Shown here: positions 53,441-62,277 of the stretch, piece after piece
Position numbering within the stretch: position 1 is the first letter of the stretch
Layout of the letters: the number at the start of each line of letters is the position of its first letter
Source of the DNA: Nageia nagi
Taxonomy: Eukaryota; Pinophyta
Assembly: GCA_050084985.1 (NCBI GenBank)
Contig: JBITNC010000001.1
Span: 190,836,001-190,900,000 of the forward strand
Direction: 5' to 3'
DNA: 64,000 bases
Made by a program: the position numbers and the translations under genes
The notes under the pieces: model-generated
Databases searched by the model: none
Seen by the model: only the letters and a program-made list of their open reading frames with translations
What the model was told of the DNA's origin: nothing

Positions 53441-54625
53441 TGTTGGGATGTTTTTCTTTCCTGTGTAGGACACTCTGAATATCGCGCGCAGAACTTAGGA
53501 GATCCCAAGCAACATAGTTGGGAATGTGTTACCAATTCCCTGGTTGAAAAGGACTGTGTACCTCCAAGGCTCTTGTTGAAACACCCTGCTCAGCGACCCC
53601 AACGTTGTGATGTTGAAAGGTATGTCCGCCAGGTGTGTTTTCTAAATAAAGATAGATAAATAAAAATGCAGTATCCCTATTTGAAATCAGCCTCAATGGA
53701 ATGGAATGAGAGGTATGTAGTTTGTTAACCAACGATGTTTTATTTTTTGATGTATAGAGTTTGTTCGGAATTTTTGGGTGTGTACTTAACGATCATATTT
53801 GGGTATGAAAGCATAAAGACAATACTGTAAAAGGTGAAGGACAACACCTTGGAGAAAGAAAGGATACTTGGTCGGATATGGGTTTGAGGTTCATTGACAG
53901 GAAAGTGTCTAAAAGTTTATCTCTTTCGAATTGGTTAAGGACTCTTCATCCAATTCATCCAACCTTGCAAGCAAACACCTCAACGTTCGAATTGCTTCAA
54001 AGAGGGGCGGGGAGGAATGCCAATTGTCGGTTCTCTATGAGTAGGACCGATGCAATTGAATGGAAAACGGGAACTTCTGAAAGTGGGAGGATCATGGTTT
54101 TGGATGAAGGACCTAACAAGATGTCATAGAAGTAGAAACTGACAAAGAATACCCAATCAACTTGCATGTTAAGGATCACGCAATAAACATAGGTAAGCTT
54201 CAAGTACTTTTTAAAGTTTTTCAGAGATAGCTTCCCTAAAGCTCGAGAACTTTCAAAGGAATAAAATGAAAGTACACAAACCCACTATGAGTGCCCTCAA
54301 AGAATCAATTCATAACATCAATATGAAAAGTGTCAAACTCAAGTCTTTGTATTAATTTGAAAAAGAGTTGTGCAAGGATACATCAATTTGCTACTCTCTT
54401 ACAAAAGTTATCTCTTCAAGCTTGAAGTGCTTTGCTTCAGAATGAAGTCCTTACAAAAATGAGACCCTTGGTCTCTTATAGAGTTTGAAAATCCTAAAAG
54501 TGACTTTTGAAACCCTAGAAATGAGTTTGAAAACCCTAACCATAATTGCGAAATTAAAAGCTGATTACAAGCTAATTAAAAATGCTAAATAGAGATTACA
54601 ATTGGACTTAGTGGAAATCCACTAA
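53441..54625 (-). mobile_element. Terminal R/U5-like part of U3
   Basis: Homologous in inverted orientation to 35306-36460 and 21213-22287. TATAAGAG lies near 54480 on the minus strand and GAGTAGCAAATTGATGTATC follows. The start is approximate. Confidence 0.8.
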
Positions 54626-54678
54626 GTTGGTTAAATATTTGGCTTACATACCAAAAACTTGCCAAAATAAACCCTTTT

Positions 54679-54882
54679 CTATTTTGGCGATTGTAGGAAG
54701 ATGACTTGCACGTTTGTAGCGATTTTAGCTTCAAAGTCATCTCCCATGAACGCTTCTACGTTCCTAATGGTGCGGTGGATTGTTTGGAGAGCTCCTTCGT
54801 TTGATAGCAGGTGCTCCATGATGGCCTTATTGTTTTTTACCATTTCCTTGCACCAATTGGCCAATTTCATCCCTCCTATCAT
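54679..54882 (-). CDS. Small C-terminal ORF of the U3 cassette
   Basis: 67 aa, with LANWCKEMVKNNKAIMEHLL and LQTIHRTIRNVEAFMGDDFE, amphipathic helix pattern. It lies where the MKFYEEYW coiled-coil ORF sits in U2; similarity is in character more than in sequence. Probably a fragment of a longer decayed protein. Confidence 0.4.
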   Translation of the reverse strand: MIGGMKLANWCKEMVKNNKAIMEHLLSNEGALQTIHRTIRNVEAFMGDDFEAKIATNVQVIFLQSPK

Positions 54883-55018
54883 CTGTTTTCAGGCTATGTG
54901 GATCCTTAGAACATATTTGCTCTGCGATAGTGGTGTGGATCATTGTCATCACTGTCACATACGCCTTGATGTCGCCATTCTCCTCAAACAAGGGTGCTTG
55001 GAATTCCTATTCCCTTGC

Positions 55019-55720
55019 CTATTCACTAATGACAGCTTTGAGTTGAGTTCTAGTGTATATGAAGTTGGTGGACTTGGCTTTGATGTAGAACAGATAATTG
55101 TACAGTTGGAACCAATCTATGCAAAAATCTAGCACGAAAGGATGATGGGTTGCTCTTCTCCGTAGGTCTAGCATTGTAGGGTACCCACTCTTCCACTTGA
55201 TGATCAATTGGTCTATTTTCTCCGCCTGAGAATGTGAACCCTCCTCCTCAATATAAAAATTTACTATGCTTGAGTGGAGTGCTTTGATGGCCTCAATAAG
55301 GTTCTTGGTCCATCCTTGCTTCAGGATGGTGATTCCAATATTTAAGTCAACTTGCTTTTTGTTGCTTTCAACTATCAAATTAGTAGCCTTGACTTCTTTG
55401 TCGATCATTTCCTGCCTCACCATTATCTTCTTCAGCTCCCAGATCTCTAACTTTAATAAGGTACCGGATTCCCTCAATGCCCGTGCATTTGTGATGATGC
55501 TATGCTCCATTCCCAATGTGCCAACAATCTCTACAGGGATCTCTTTTGTCTCGATGGTGATGGCAAACTTTCCGATACCAACCTTGTTTTTCCTTGAGTA
55601 GAGCTTGTCCTTGTAGGTGACTTTTCCTACAATGGTGATAAGAGTATCAATTTGCTGAAGTTCCTGATTTTCATCTTCAGAATCTTCTCCTTTGCAGTGG
55701 TGATTTGAACTCAACTTCAT
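55019..55720 (-). CDS. Coiled-coil ORF of the U3 cassette
   Basis: 233 aa. GTLGMEHSIITNARALRESG and LKLEIWELKKIMVRQEMIDK align with the U2 ORF at 40110-40799, and LDLRRR matches LDSRRH near its end. Long helical, Lys/Glu-rich, likely coiled coil. It overlaps the end of the previous ORF (55677-55871) in another frame. Function unknown. Confidence 0.6.
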   Translation of the reverse strand: MKLSSNHHCKGEDSEDENQELQQIDTLITIVGKVTYKDKLYSRKNKVGIGKFAITIETKEIPVEIVGTLGMEHSIITNARALRESGTLLKLEIWELKKIMVRQEMIDKEVKATNLIVESNKKQVDLNIGITILKQGWTKNLIEAIKALHSSIVNFYIEEEGSHSQAEKIDQLIIKWKSGYPTMLDLRRRATHHPFVLDFCIDWFQLYNYLFYIKAKSTNFIYTRTQLKAVISE

Positions 55721-55871
55721 GCTCTACTTGTCTTCTTTTTCTCCTTTGTTCTTCATTTTCTCCCTCATCCTCTTGATTTCCACCATCTCTTCCTGAAGAT
55801 GATGCCATTGTCCTAGGTTTTGAAGTACCCTTCTGAGTTGATGTTGTCATAGTCCTCCGAGATGGTGGCAT
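55677..55871 (-). CDS. Charged linker ORF of the U3 cassette
   Basis: 64 aa, starting MPPSRRTMTTSTQKGTSKPR and ending in an Arg/Glu-rich stretch. It seems to be the end of the disordered linker that in U2 is a 231-aa frame. The part 55880-56500 holds a Ser/Asp-rich stretch (NPSTSSSNSDKYGLSSSSK) broken by stops. Confidence 0.45.
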   Translation of the reverse strand: MPPSRRTMTTSTQKGTSKPRTMASSSGRDGGNQEDEGENEEQRRKRRQVEHEVEFKSPLQRRRF

Positions 55872-56501
55872 TTGTGACGCCTATTTCCAAGGAGTGGATT
55901 TTGAGGTGGTTGCTTCTGCTGCTTGTACAGTCACATCAATTGAGGGACTGACTACCTTTATCAAAAATCTCTACTGAATGGTCAGTGTCAACCCTGTCGA
56001 AGGCAATATCTTAATTTGTCTCTATATTGGTATCAATGATTGCACTAAAATCCATCTCTTCATCTGACTTTGACGAACTGCTCAGTCCATACTTGTCAGA
56101 ATTGGATGATGATGTGCTAGGATTTTGATTCAGGTGTATACCACTCCGATTCAAACCTTGTGGGAGATCTATCTTTTTTCTGCAAGTGTTTGAGAGATTA
56201 AACCTTCTCTTCTGAGATCTAGGATGGCATTCTTCGTACCCGTGATAGTTGTTTCAATGGTTTTTCCAAGGATGCTATTGGTAGCATACTGCCTATTTTG
56301 TCCTTGAGACAGGCTTATTGAAGGGGATATTATGGGAATAACATACCCATGGCTTGGGGTTACTGAGACCTATGCATTGGCTCTTAACCTGGCAGCTTCT
56401 TTGGCTTCGTGCTGTTTTTGTTTTTTTTTTAGCTCCTTGTGAATCCGTTGAACTTGCAAGGCATCCTGAATGTTCTTGTACCTCTCAATGCTACCAAGCG
56501 A

Positions 56502-57668
56502 CTAGTGTGGATATGATGAGCTCCATGTCTTCTGGAAAAATGCATCAATCACTCCATCGGGATCATAGTGATCCGCAGCTGCTTCAGTCGAGAATTCATA
56601 CAACACTAGCTCTTGTTTAATATTTTCAATCTGTCGCCAGGTGGTGCATTCATAATTCTTGATGACAATAGGCAATTGGTAAGTGGTTGCCGCCTTCTTT
56701 ACCCATACCTTGTTGTGTAAGTTTATCAAGTGTTTTGAAAATTCCATAAGGATTATACGATCACTTGCATAACGGGGTAGCCTGTAAGGGGCTTCTTTGG
56801 AGCCATAGACCCTAAGGTAGGTGAACTCTATGTCTTCCGCAAAGAAGTCCGCATGTCCCTTGATAGTGGCAGCAGTCTCTTTGGATATTCTGAATATGTT
56901 GGCTCTATCCATGATCTCTTCGTAAATTTTGCCTTCAAAACCATCGGTCATCATCGTCCAGTTTCCAATATTCCATTTGTTATGAGCATAGAACCGGGGG
57001 TAATTTTCCCACATTGGATGTGTAGGGTTGTACAAATACTGGGTATTGGCAATTGAAGTTACCCTCTCCCTACCATGAAGGAGTAGGAAAACTAGGTAGG
57101 AGTTCATATAGAATTTCTTGCTCTTTTGAATGTGTTTCAGTTGTTGAGCCAAGGAATCACTAATTACTCTTCTCCATCTAACACCTTTACCGCTACTGAT
57201 TAGCTCTATAAATTTCGCGAATTCCGGTCCGAATTTGCTGTCATCTTTCTGTCTAGTCACTCTGGAAAGCATGGATATTAGTCTGGAGACTACTGGATAG
57301 AACTCTGCTCTGTTTGGTGTTGCTAAGGCTCTCCTTGTGAGACGCTTGTGATCATCGATCAACCAATTTCTAATCAAATCAGTTGGAGGTTTCAGACCCT
57401 TGTGGAACTTCAAGTAGTCTTGCACATTGTATGATAAGCCTTCGCCCTTCCAAGCGAATGCCCTTTCTATTCCTTCCTCAGAGAAGTCCATGATTACCTC
57501 GTTTCTTCTATCAAGGAGTCTTCGCTTTCGGATGTTGCAATGCTTTCCTAGCTCGTAGCATAGTTCAGGGAAAGGGGTGGCAAATGGCACCATAGAAGCC
57601 GATAGTAGCAAGGAAGTTTTCAAGGTGTCCTTCACTAGTGAAGCTGGATCCAATGTATGTATTTTCAT
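56502..57668 (-). CDS. ORF2 of U3, unknown 388-aa protein
   Basis: Intact 388-codon frame, the best-preserved member of the cassette. Its sequence is conserved in U2 (41737-42710) over almost the whole length: MVPFATPFPELCYELGKHC, VIMDFSEEGIERAFAWKGEG, NRAEFYPVVSRLISMLSRV, GKGVRWRRVISDSLAQQL, FYMNSYLVFLLLHGRERVT, DGFEGKIYEEI, APYRLPRYASDRIILME. It is globular with many aromatic and basic residues. There is no CCHC knuckle, protease, RT or integrase motif and no signal peptide or membrane span. A gag-like or nucleic-acid-binding role is possible from position but unproven. ATG 57668 overlaps the ORF1 stop. Confidence 0.75.
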   Translation of the reverse strand: MKIHTLDPASLVKDTLKTSLLLSASMVPFATPFPELCYELGKHCNIRKRRLLDRRNEVIMDFSEEGIERAFAWKGEGLSYNVQDYLKFHKGLKPPTDLIRNWLIDDHKRLTRRALATPNRAEFYPVVSRLISMLSRVTRQKDDSKFGPEFAKFIELISSGKGVRWRRVISDSLAQQLKHIQKSKKFYMNSYLVFLLLHGRERVTSIANTQYLYNPTHPMWENYPRFYAHNKWNIGNWTMMTDGFEGKIYEEIMDRANIFRISKETAATIKGHADFFAEDIEFTYLRVYGSKEAPYRLPRYASDRIILMEFSKHLINLHNKVWVKKAATTYQLPIVIKNYECTTWRQIENIKQELVLYEFSTEAAADHYDPDGVIDAFFQKTWSSSYPH

Positions 57669-57973
57669 TAGAGTTTTAATTGGATCGAGGGAGTTGAATC
57701 TGTGTCTCCAATCTCGCTCAGTTGGTCAATGATTCTTGTGGTGGGCATCACGAGCTCTGACGTATGTTCAAGTGTGATGGGACTGTCCATTGTGAGCCTT
57801 CTCTGCTTCTTGTCTTTGATGTTCTGAGTGACTAACGCCATTGTGTCCCTATCTAAAAGAACAACAAGAGTTAGAAGAGTCCTAGGGAGCTTATGGCACT
57901 TCCTAGGCAAGCAAAGAGGGGTTTTTGAAAAATTTGGATTTTTTTGGCGTTTTTTCACTCTGTGTGCCATCAT
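57668..57973 (-). CDS. ORF1 of U3 (101 aa)
   Basis: Starts about 700 bases after the TATA box with a basic stretch (MMAHRVKKRQKN) and ends SEIGDTDSTPSIQLKL. IGDTD is shared with ORF1 of U2. The stop overlaps the ATG of ORF2 as TAATG, ORF2 being in the -1 frame. It may be the true N-terminus of ORF2 separated by one base change, or a coupled upstream ORF. Confidence 0.6.
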   Translation of the reverse strand: MMAHRVKKRQKNPNFSKTPLCLPRKCHKLPRTLLTLVVLLDRDTMALVTQNIKDKKQRRLTMDSPITLEHTSELVMPTTRIIDQLSEIGDTDSTPSIQLKL

Positions 57974-58668
57974 TGAAAAGCGTTGTAATTTGCAATTTTC
58001 AAGGCCCTCTGGGTAAGTTTGAGATGGTACAAAGGTAACTAGCTCAAAGGGGAATGCCTTGGTAAAAAATTAGGATGATTGGAGAATTTTTACTTTTTTC
58101 TCAAAGAAAGTTGACTTTTTCAGCAAGAAAAAGTGGTGAAATTTGACAAAATTGGCAAATGGTGCTGGAATCAAGTTTCTGACAACTTAGATATGAGTGA
58201 GGAAGGTATTTCAGACTTTGAAACGGCCAAAAAGGACTTCAAAAACAATTTTAAGAGTTTTTGGAAATTTTTTTGGATTTTTTTTCAAGAAATGAGGATT
58301 TTGAGCACTCAGATCTTGGATCATATATATATTTTTTTTGTTTTTTTTTTAAAACAAAAGTTGATCACAAAGATAAAGGGTATCCAAAAAAGTTATCAAA
58401 CTTTAATTTTGAAAAAATAAATTTTCAAGTGTTTGAGGGTTTGAAAAATGGGTTTTTGTGTAAAAATCCTCAAAACTTGGAAAAAAATGGAGTTCATGTA
58501 AATGGAGGATGCTTGGATTTCGAATTTTAATGGAGTTTGGAGGAATGGCTAAGATGCTATGTGTTTGAAAAATCCTCAAAGGCTGAAAAATGTCTTTCTT
58601 TCTCACTTGGCTCTCAAATTCTCATGCTGCCCAAATGAAAGTGGTGAAAAATGGATGGGGTATGCATG

Positions 58669-58678
58669 TATTTATATA
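58669..58678 (-). promoter_or_regulatory. TATA box upstream of the U3 cassette
   Basis: TATATAAATA on the minus strand in AAGTATATAAATACATGC, downstream of the hairpin array and upstream of ORF1, matching the layout of U2. Confidence 0.65.
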
Positions 58679-58699
58679 CTTAGGAGGTCAAATAGTGCC

Positions 58700-61400
58700 A
58701 CATGTCAATACCAAATTAACCCTAAGTCAAAAGCTTGCATTTTGGATTCATTCTTTCCTTGCCAAACGTTGGAAAACATAGAAAACATGGAAAAATGCCA
58801 AAACCTGCACCTAAGTGTGGAAGGAGCAGTTTTGGTGCAATGTGGGGGGTCTTGGAAGCAAAGATGATGGTCTTTGGATGCTCTTCAACCTCCATGTTTC
58901 ACATTTGGATTTCGAATTTTGAGATTTTTGAGAAAAAATCCAAATTTTTTGAGTTTTCTCAGCCCTTGAATCCCATTTGGATGCAAAAAGATGGTTTTTC
59001 GGAGTTTGTGTTGACCAAATTGCACAAATGATAGGTCAAAATGGTGTTGAATCACACCACCTATGTCATGGAGGCAAAAAATTGCAATTTTGGGCACTTT
59101 TAGGGATCAAGAAGGCTAGGCGCAGGTTTTAGGAGTTTAGGCAAGTTTTGAAAAATGGAAAAAATGGGGAAGTCTTGCAAAACCAGCGCCAACCTTTAAG
59201 GGGGTCAAAAATTGGTTTTGAGCAAATTTGCAAGAGGCAAAGATGCTTACATTTGGATTTGCCACCCTACCTTTCTTTCCAATTATGATTTTGAGATTTT
59301 TTTGAAAATTTTGGAGCTCTCCCATTGGCTGATCCAAATTTTGTCATTTTGAGGGGTTAGATCCACTTTTTTCAAAAAACTTGAAACATGAAAAAGATGC
59401 AAAATTGGATTTCCTTTGCCTTAAGGATCAAATTTTTCAAATTTTGGGCAAAAAAGGGGGCTTGCATGCTAGGCGCTAGCTTTGAGGGTCTTGGCATGTT
59501 TTTGGAAAATTTAGAAAATGAGGGAAACATGCCAAAACTGGCGCCTAGCTTTTTGAGGAGGTAAATTTGTTTTTTTTGCAACATTGCAAGAGGCAATGTT
59601 GATCTCCTTGGAATTTTGCATCATATCTTTCTTTCCAATTTTGATTTGGAAAATTTTTAAAAAAATTTTCAAGCTCTCTCATTGGCTGATCTAAATTTTG
59701 CCATTTTGAGGGAGTAGATCCACTTTTTTCAAAAAACTTGAAACTTGAAAAAGATGCAAAATTGGATTTTCCATGCTTCTAGGATCAATTTTTTTGATTT
59801 TTGAGCAAAAAAGGAGGCTAAGCACTAGTTTTGAGAGTCTTGGCATGTTTTTTGGAATTTGGAAAATATGGGAAACATGCCAAAACTGCCGCCTAGGAAG
59901 AGGGGCAAAAATTGTTTTTTTTTTGCAAATTTTTAAGAGGCAATATTGGTCTTCTTCAAATTTGCTACCCTACCTCACTTTTATTATTTTATTTGGCCAA
60001 CTTTGAAAAATTTAGAAAAATTTTTGAGCTCTCTCATTGGCCAATCAAATTTTGATGATTTGAGGAGGTAGATCTCATTTTTTTGAAAAACTCAAATCAT
60101 CAATCTTAAGTGGAATCCCATCCTATACCCCTTGAAAGTCAAAATTTCCAATTTGTTTTCACTTTTGGGGCACACGTAGGGTAGGCGCAGGTTTTGAGGC
60201 ATTTGGGGTGTTTTGAAAAATGATGGAAAACACCCAAAACCAATGCCTAGCTCTAGGAGAGTCAAAATTTGCCCAATTTCAAAAATTCCAAGAGGAAAAG
60301 TGCTTAATTTTTGATTTGCCACCCTACGTCATCTTTAGATTTTGATTTTTGCAATTTTGAAACTTTCAAAATTTTGGAGCATTCCTATTGGCTGTCCTTT
60401 TACTCATTTTCCTGTTTTTTTTCACTTTTTCGTGGAGCAAAACTTGTCGAAATCGTGAACTTGAAAGACCACTTTGATGTAGAATCATGATCCCCACGAT
60501 CGTGAGCTCAAAAATTGCCATTTTAGATCAATTTGGGTCTTCCAAAAGGTAGGCGTAGGTTTTGAAGAGAATAGGCCATTTTTCGAAATTAGACTAAGTG
60601 AGGGAAAACTTGCAAAACTCACCCCTAATTTTTCGAGGATCAAAACTCGAGTTTTTTTCGAAATTTCCAAAAGTAGAGTGGCCTTAATTCGTCATTTGAC
60701 ACCACACCTCTCTCTTGGATTTTCATTCCAAACACTTTGAAAAGACTCACTTTTCGGGCTCAACCTGAAGCTTTTCGGATGCCAAAACACCCATTTTTTG
60801 ATTTTATCCCTCAAGGGCGCTCAAACTTGCTTTCCTTGTTTATTTCGGGCTATATTGCACATTGCCGACCTTTCTCGTCTTTTACGGACCCAAACGGTGC
60901 ATTTTTGGCCATTTTTGGGCTCTAAGTATGCTTTTCGACCATTTTCGTCATTTCCGAGCTCGAACAGTGAAAAAATGAGCATTTTTGGTATTTTCAGTGT
61001 TTCGAGCTCAAAGTCTACATTTCAGGCCTTTCCGAACTCAAGATATGTAAAAACGACCTTTTCGAGCAATTTCAGGCATTTCCGAGCACTTTGAGGCCAA
61101 ACTTGCATTTTTGGTCATTTTCGAGCTTTTCAGGCCCAAATTGTGCAAAAACATGGTCTTTGGCTATAGATACCTTTTTCGGGTTCAATTTGTACAAAAA
61201 TGTGCATTTTTGTCATCTTAACTGTATCCATAACTCTCGGGCTCAAATTCGATGAAAAACACACCTTTGGTCGTATTCGCACCTTTGTTGCTCAAACTTT
61301 GCCAAAACACCACCTTTTCTGCCCTGGTGGCCATTCGCTCAAAACTCCTCTATTTGGTTGTTGGCGTGATCCACAACTCCATCTTGTGAGGTGTCGCTTG
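58700..61400 (-). repeat. Hairpin-forming repeat array of U3
   Basis: Tandem units of about 300 bp, mirror image of 32550-35300. Inverted repeats of the type GGCGCTAGCTTTGAG ... CAAAACTGGCGCCTAGC occur at about 59468-59550, with others near 59117-59200, 59815-59895 and 60184-60250. Blocks GAGCTCTCCCATTGGCTGATC recur. At the 61000 side the unit shortens to GAGC/TTTCGG motifs of about 60 bp. Confidence 0.85.
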
Positions 61401-61611
61401 AAATCAGGCCCTAAATTGGCCACTGGCTAAGTTGAACTCTCTTCATGATTCCCGGGCATGCTTGTGCATTGTTTGATCATTTGGCCGTTTTGGGTCTCCA
61501 TACTTGGCCATAAGTTGATCATGCCCAGACAATGTTGCTGATTGCCGTTTGCAAAAAATGGGTCCCTAAAATGCTGCATCTTGGGGTGTGTTGTGCGGGC
61601 ACAACACCTTC

Positions 61612-62277
61612 CGTTTGAAAAGTAATTTGCTGACTTCTTGATTCCTTATCTTTCTTGAGCTTTTGTTCAAAATGAATTCTGGTTGTAATGTAATCTTCCC
61701 TTCTTCATCAAGTTTTGGCATCTTTGTTTGTGTTTGAATGTTTTCACCTATTACTTGTTTCAAACAAAAAACATTAAGTAAAGGATGAATTTTGAATATG
61801 TTGGTAGTTCATGTATTAGGTCACTTTTCAAATTCTGTTACATACTTTATATGGTCCATAGAACATTCATGCCAACTTTTGTTTGGCTTTTGTTTTCAAA
61901 GATGCATGTTTGTTGATTGAAGTTGATGAAATACCATACTACCTTCCTTGAAGCTTCTTTTTATTTTGTATTGGTCCACTTGTTATTTAATGTGGTTTTG
62001 AGCTTTTTTGAATATTGTACATGAGGAGGAAGAGAACCTTTTGTTGATATTGTAGCATATTGCCCACTTTTTGGAATGTAGGAGGCTTTTCCCATAAATT
62101 GGCTTGTAGCGGAACATCTTCGTTGTAAACTAGTATGATGTGTTGCTCCACCATTTTGCTAAGGAAAACCATTTGACCATTGTACTTGTTTATTGGATGC
62201 AAAACATTTGAAGTATGTTTCAAAACATTTGTTGACAATTTTTGTTTAGCCATCCAATTGTGAATGGTAAGCAAACC
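61612..62277 (-). pseudogene. Ty3/gypsy chromovirus integrase end and chromodomain
   Basis: On the minus strand, with frame breaks, one finds FYGPYKVCNRI (GPY/F motif of integrase), FCLKQVIGENIQTQTK, and a chromodomain start LDEEGKITLQPEFILNKSSR then KIRNQEVSKLLFKR. The chromodomain is cut by U3; the remainder (KDLVEED) lies at 53435. Upstream pol is replaced by the hAT element at 62278. Confidence 0.8.

Larger units (their letters stand above)
53441..61606 (-). mobile_element. Giant LTR-like unit U3 (minus, 8166 bp) with ORF cassette
   Basis: On the minus strand it begins TGTTGTGCCCGCACAACA (61606) and ends GAAAGAAAAACATCCCAACA (53441). It is flanked by perfect 5-bp duplications CCTTC (53436-53440 and 61607-61611). 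Order on the minus strand: start block, hairpin-repeat array (61400-58700), TATA box (58678-58669), ORF1, ORF2, linker, coiled-coil ORFs, terminal part (54625-53441). It interrupts the chromodomain of a Ty3/gypsy pol. Like U2 it has one set of ends only. Confidence 0.88.

Noticed and set aside
57668-57720. Canonical X-XXY-YYZ slippery site for -1 frameshifting at the ORF1/ORF2 junction
   Set aside because: No fitting heptamer is present in the overlap of either U2 or U3, so a standard slippery mechanism is not supported.
61588-61606. Perfect palindrome GTGTTGTGC/GCACAACAC taken as a stand-alone regulatory hairpin or terminator
   Set aside because: It recurs at 17426, 36956 and, weaker, at 17827 and 44533, always as the terminal start block of the giant LTR-like units, so it is explained as the element end.
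61566-61763. Chromodomain frame reading through into VLCPHNTPQDAAF as genuine C-terminus
   Set aside because: The exact CCTTC duplications show that U3 begins at 61606; the extra residues are LTR sequence and the real continuation lies at 53435.
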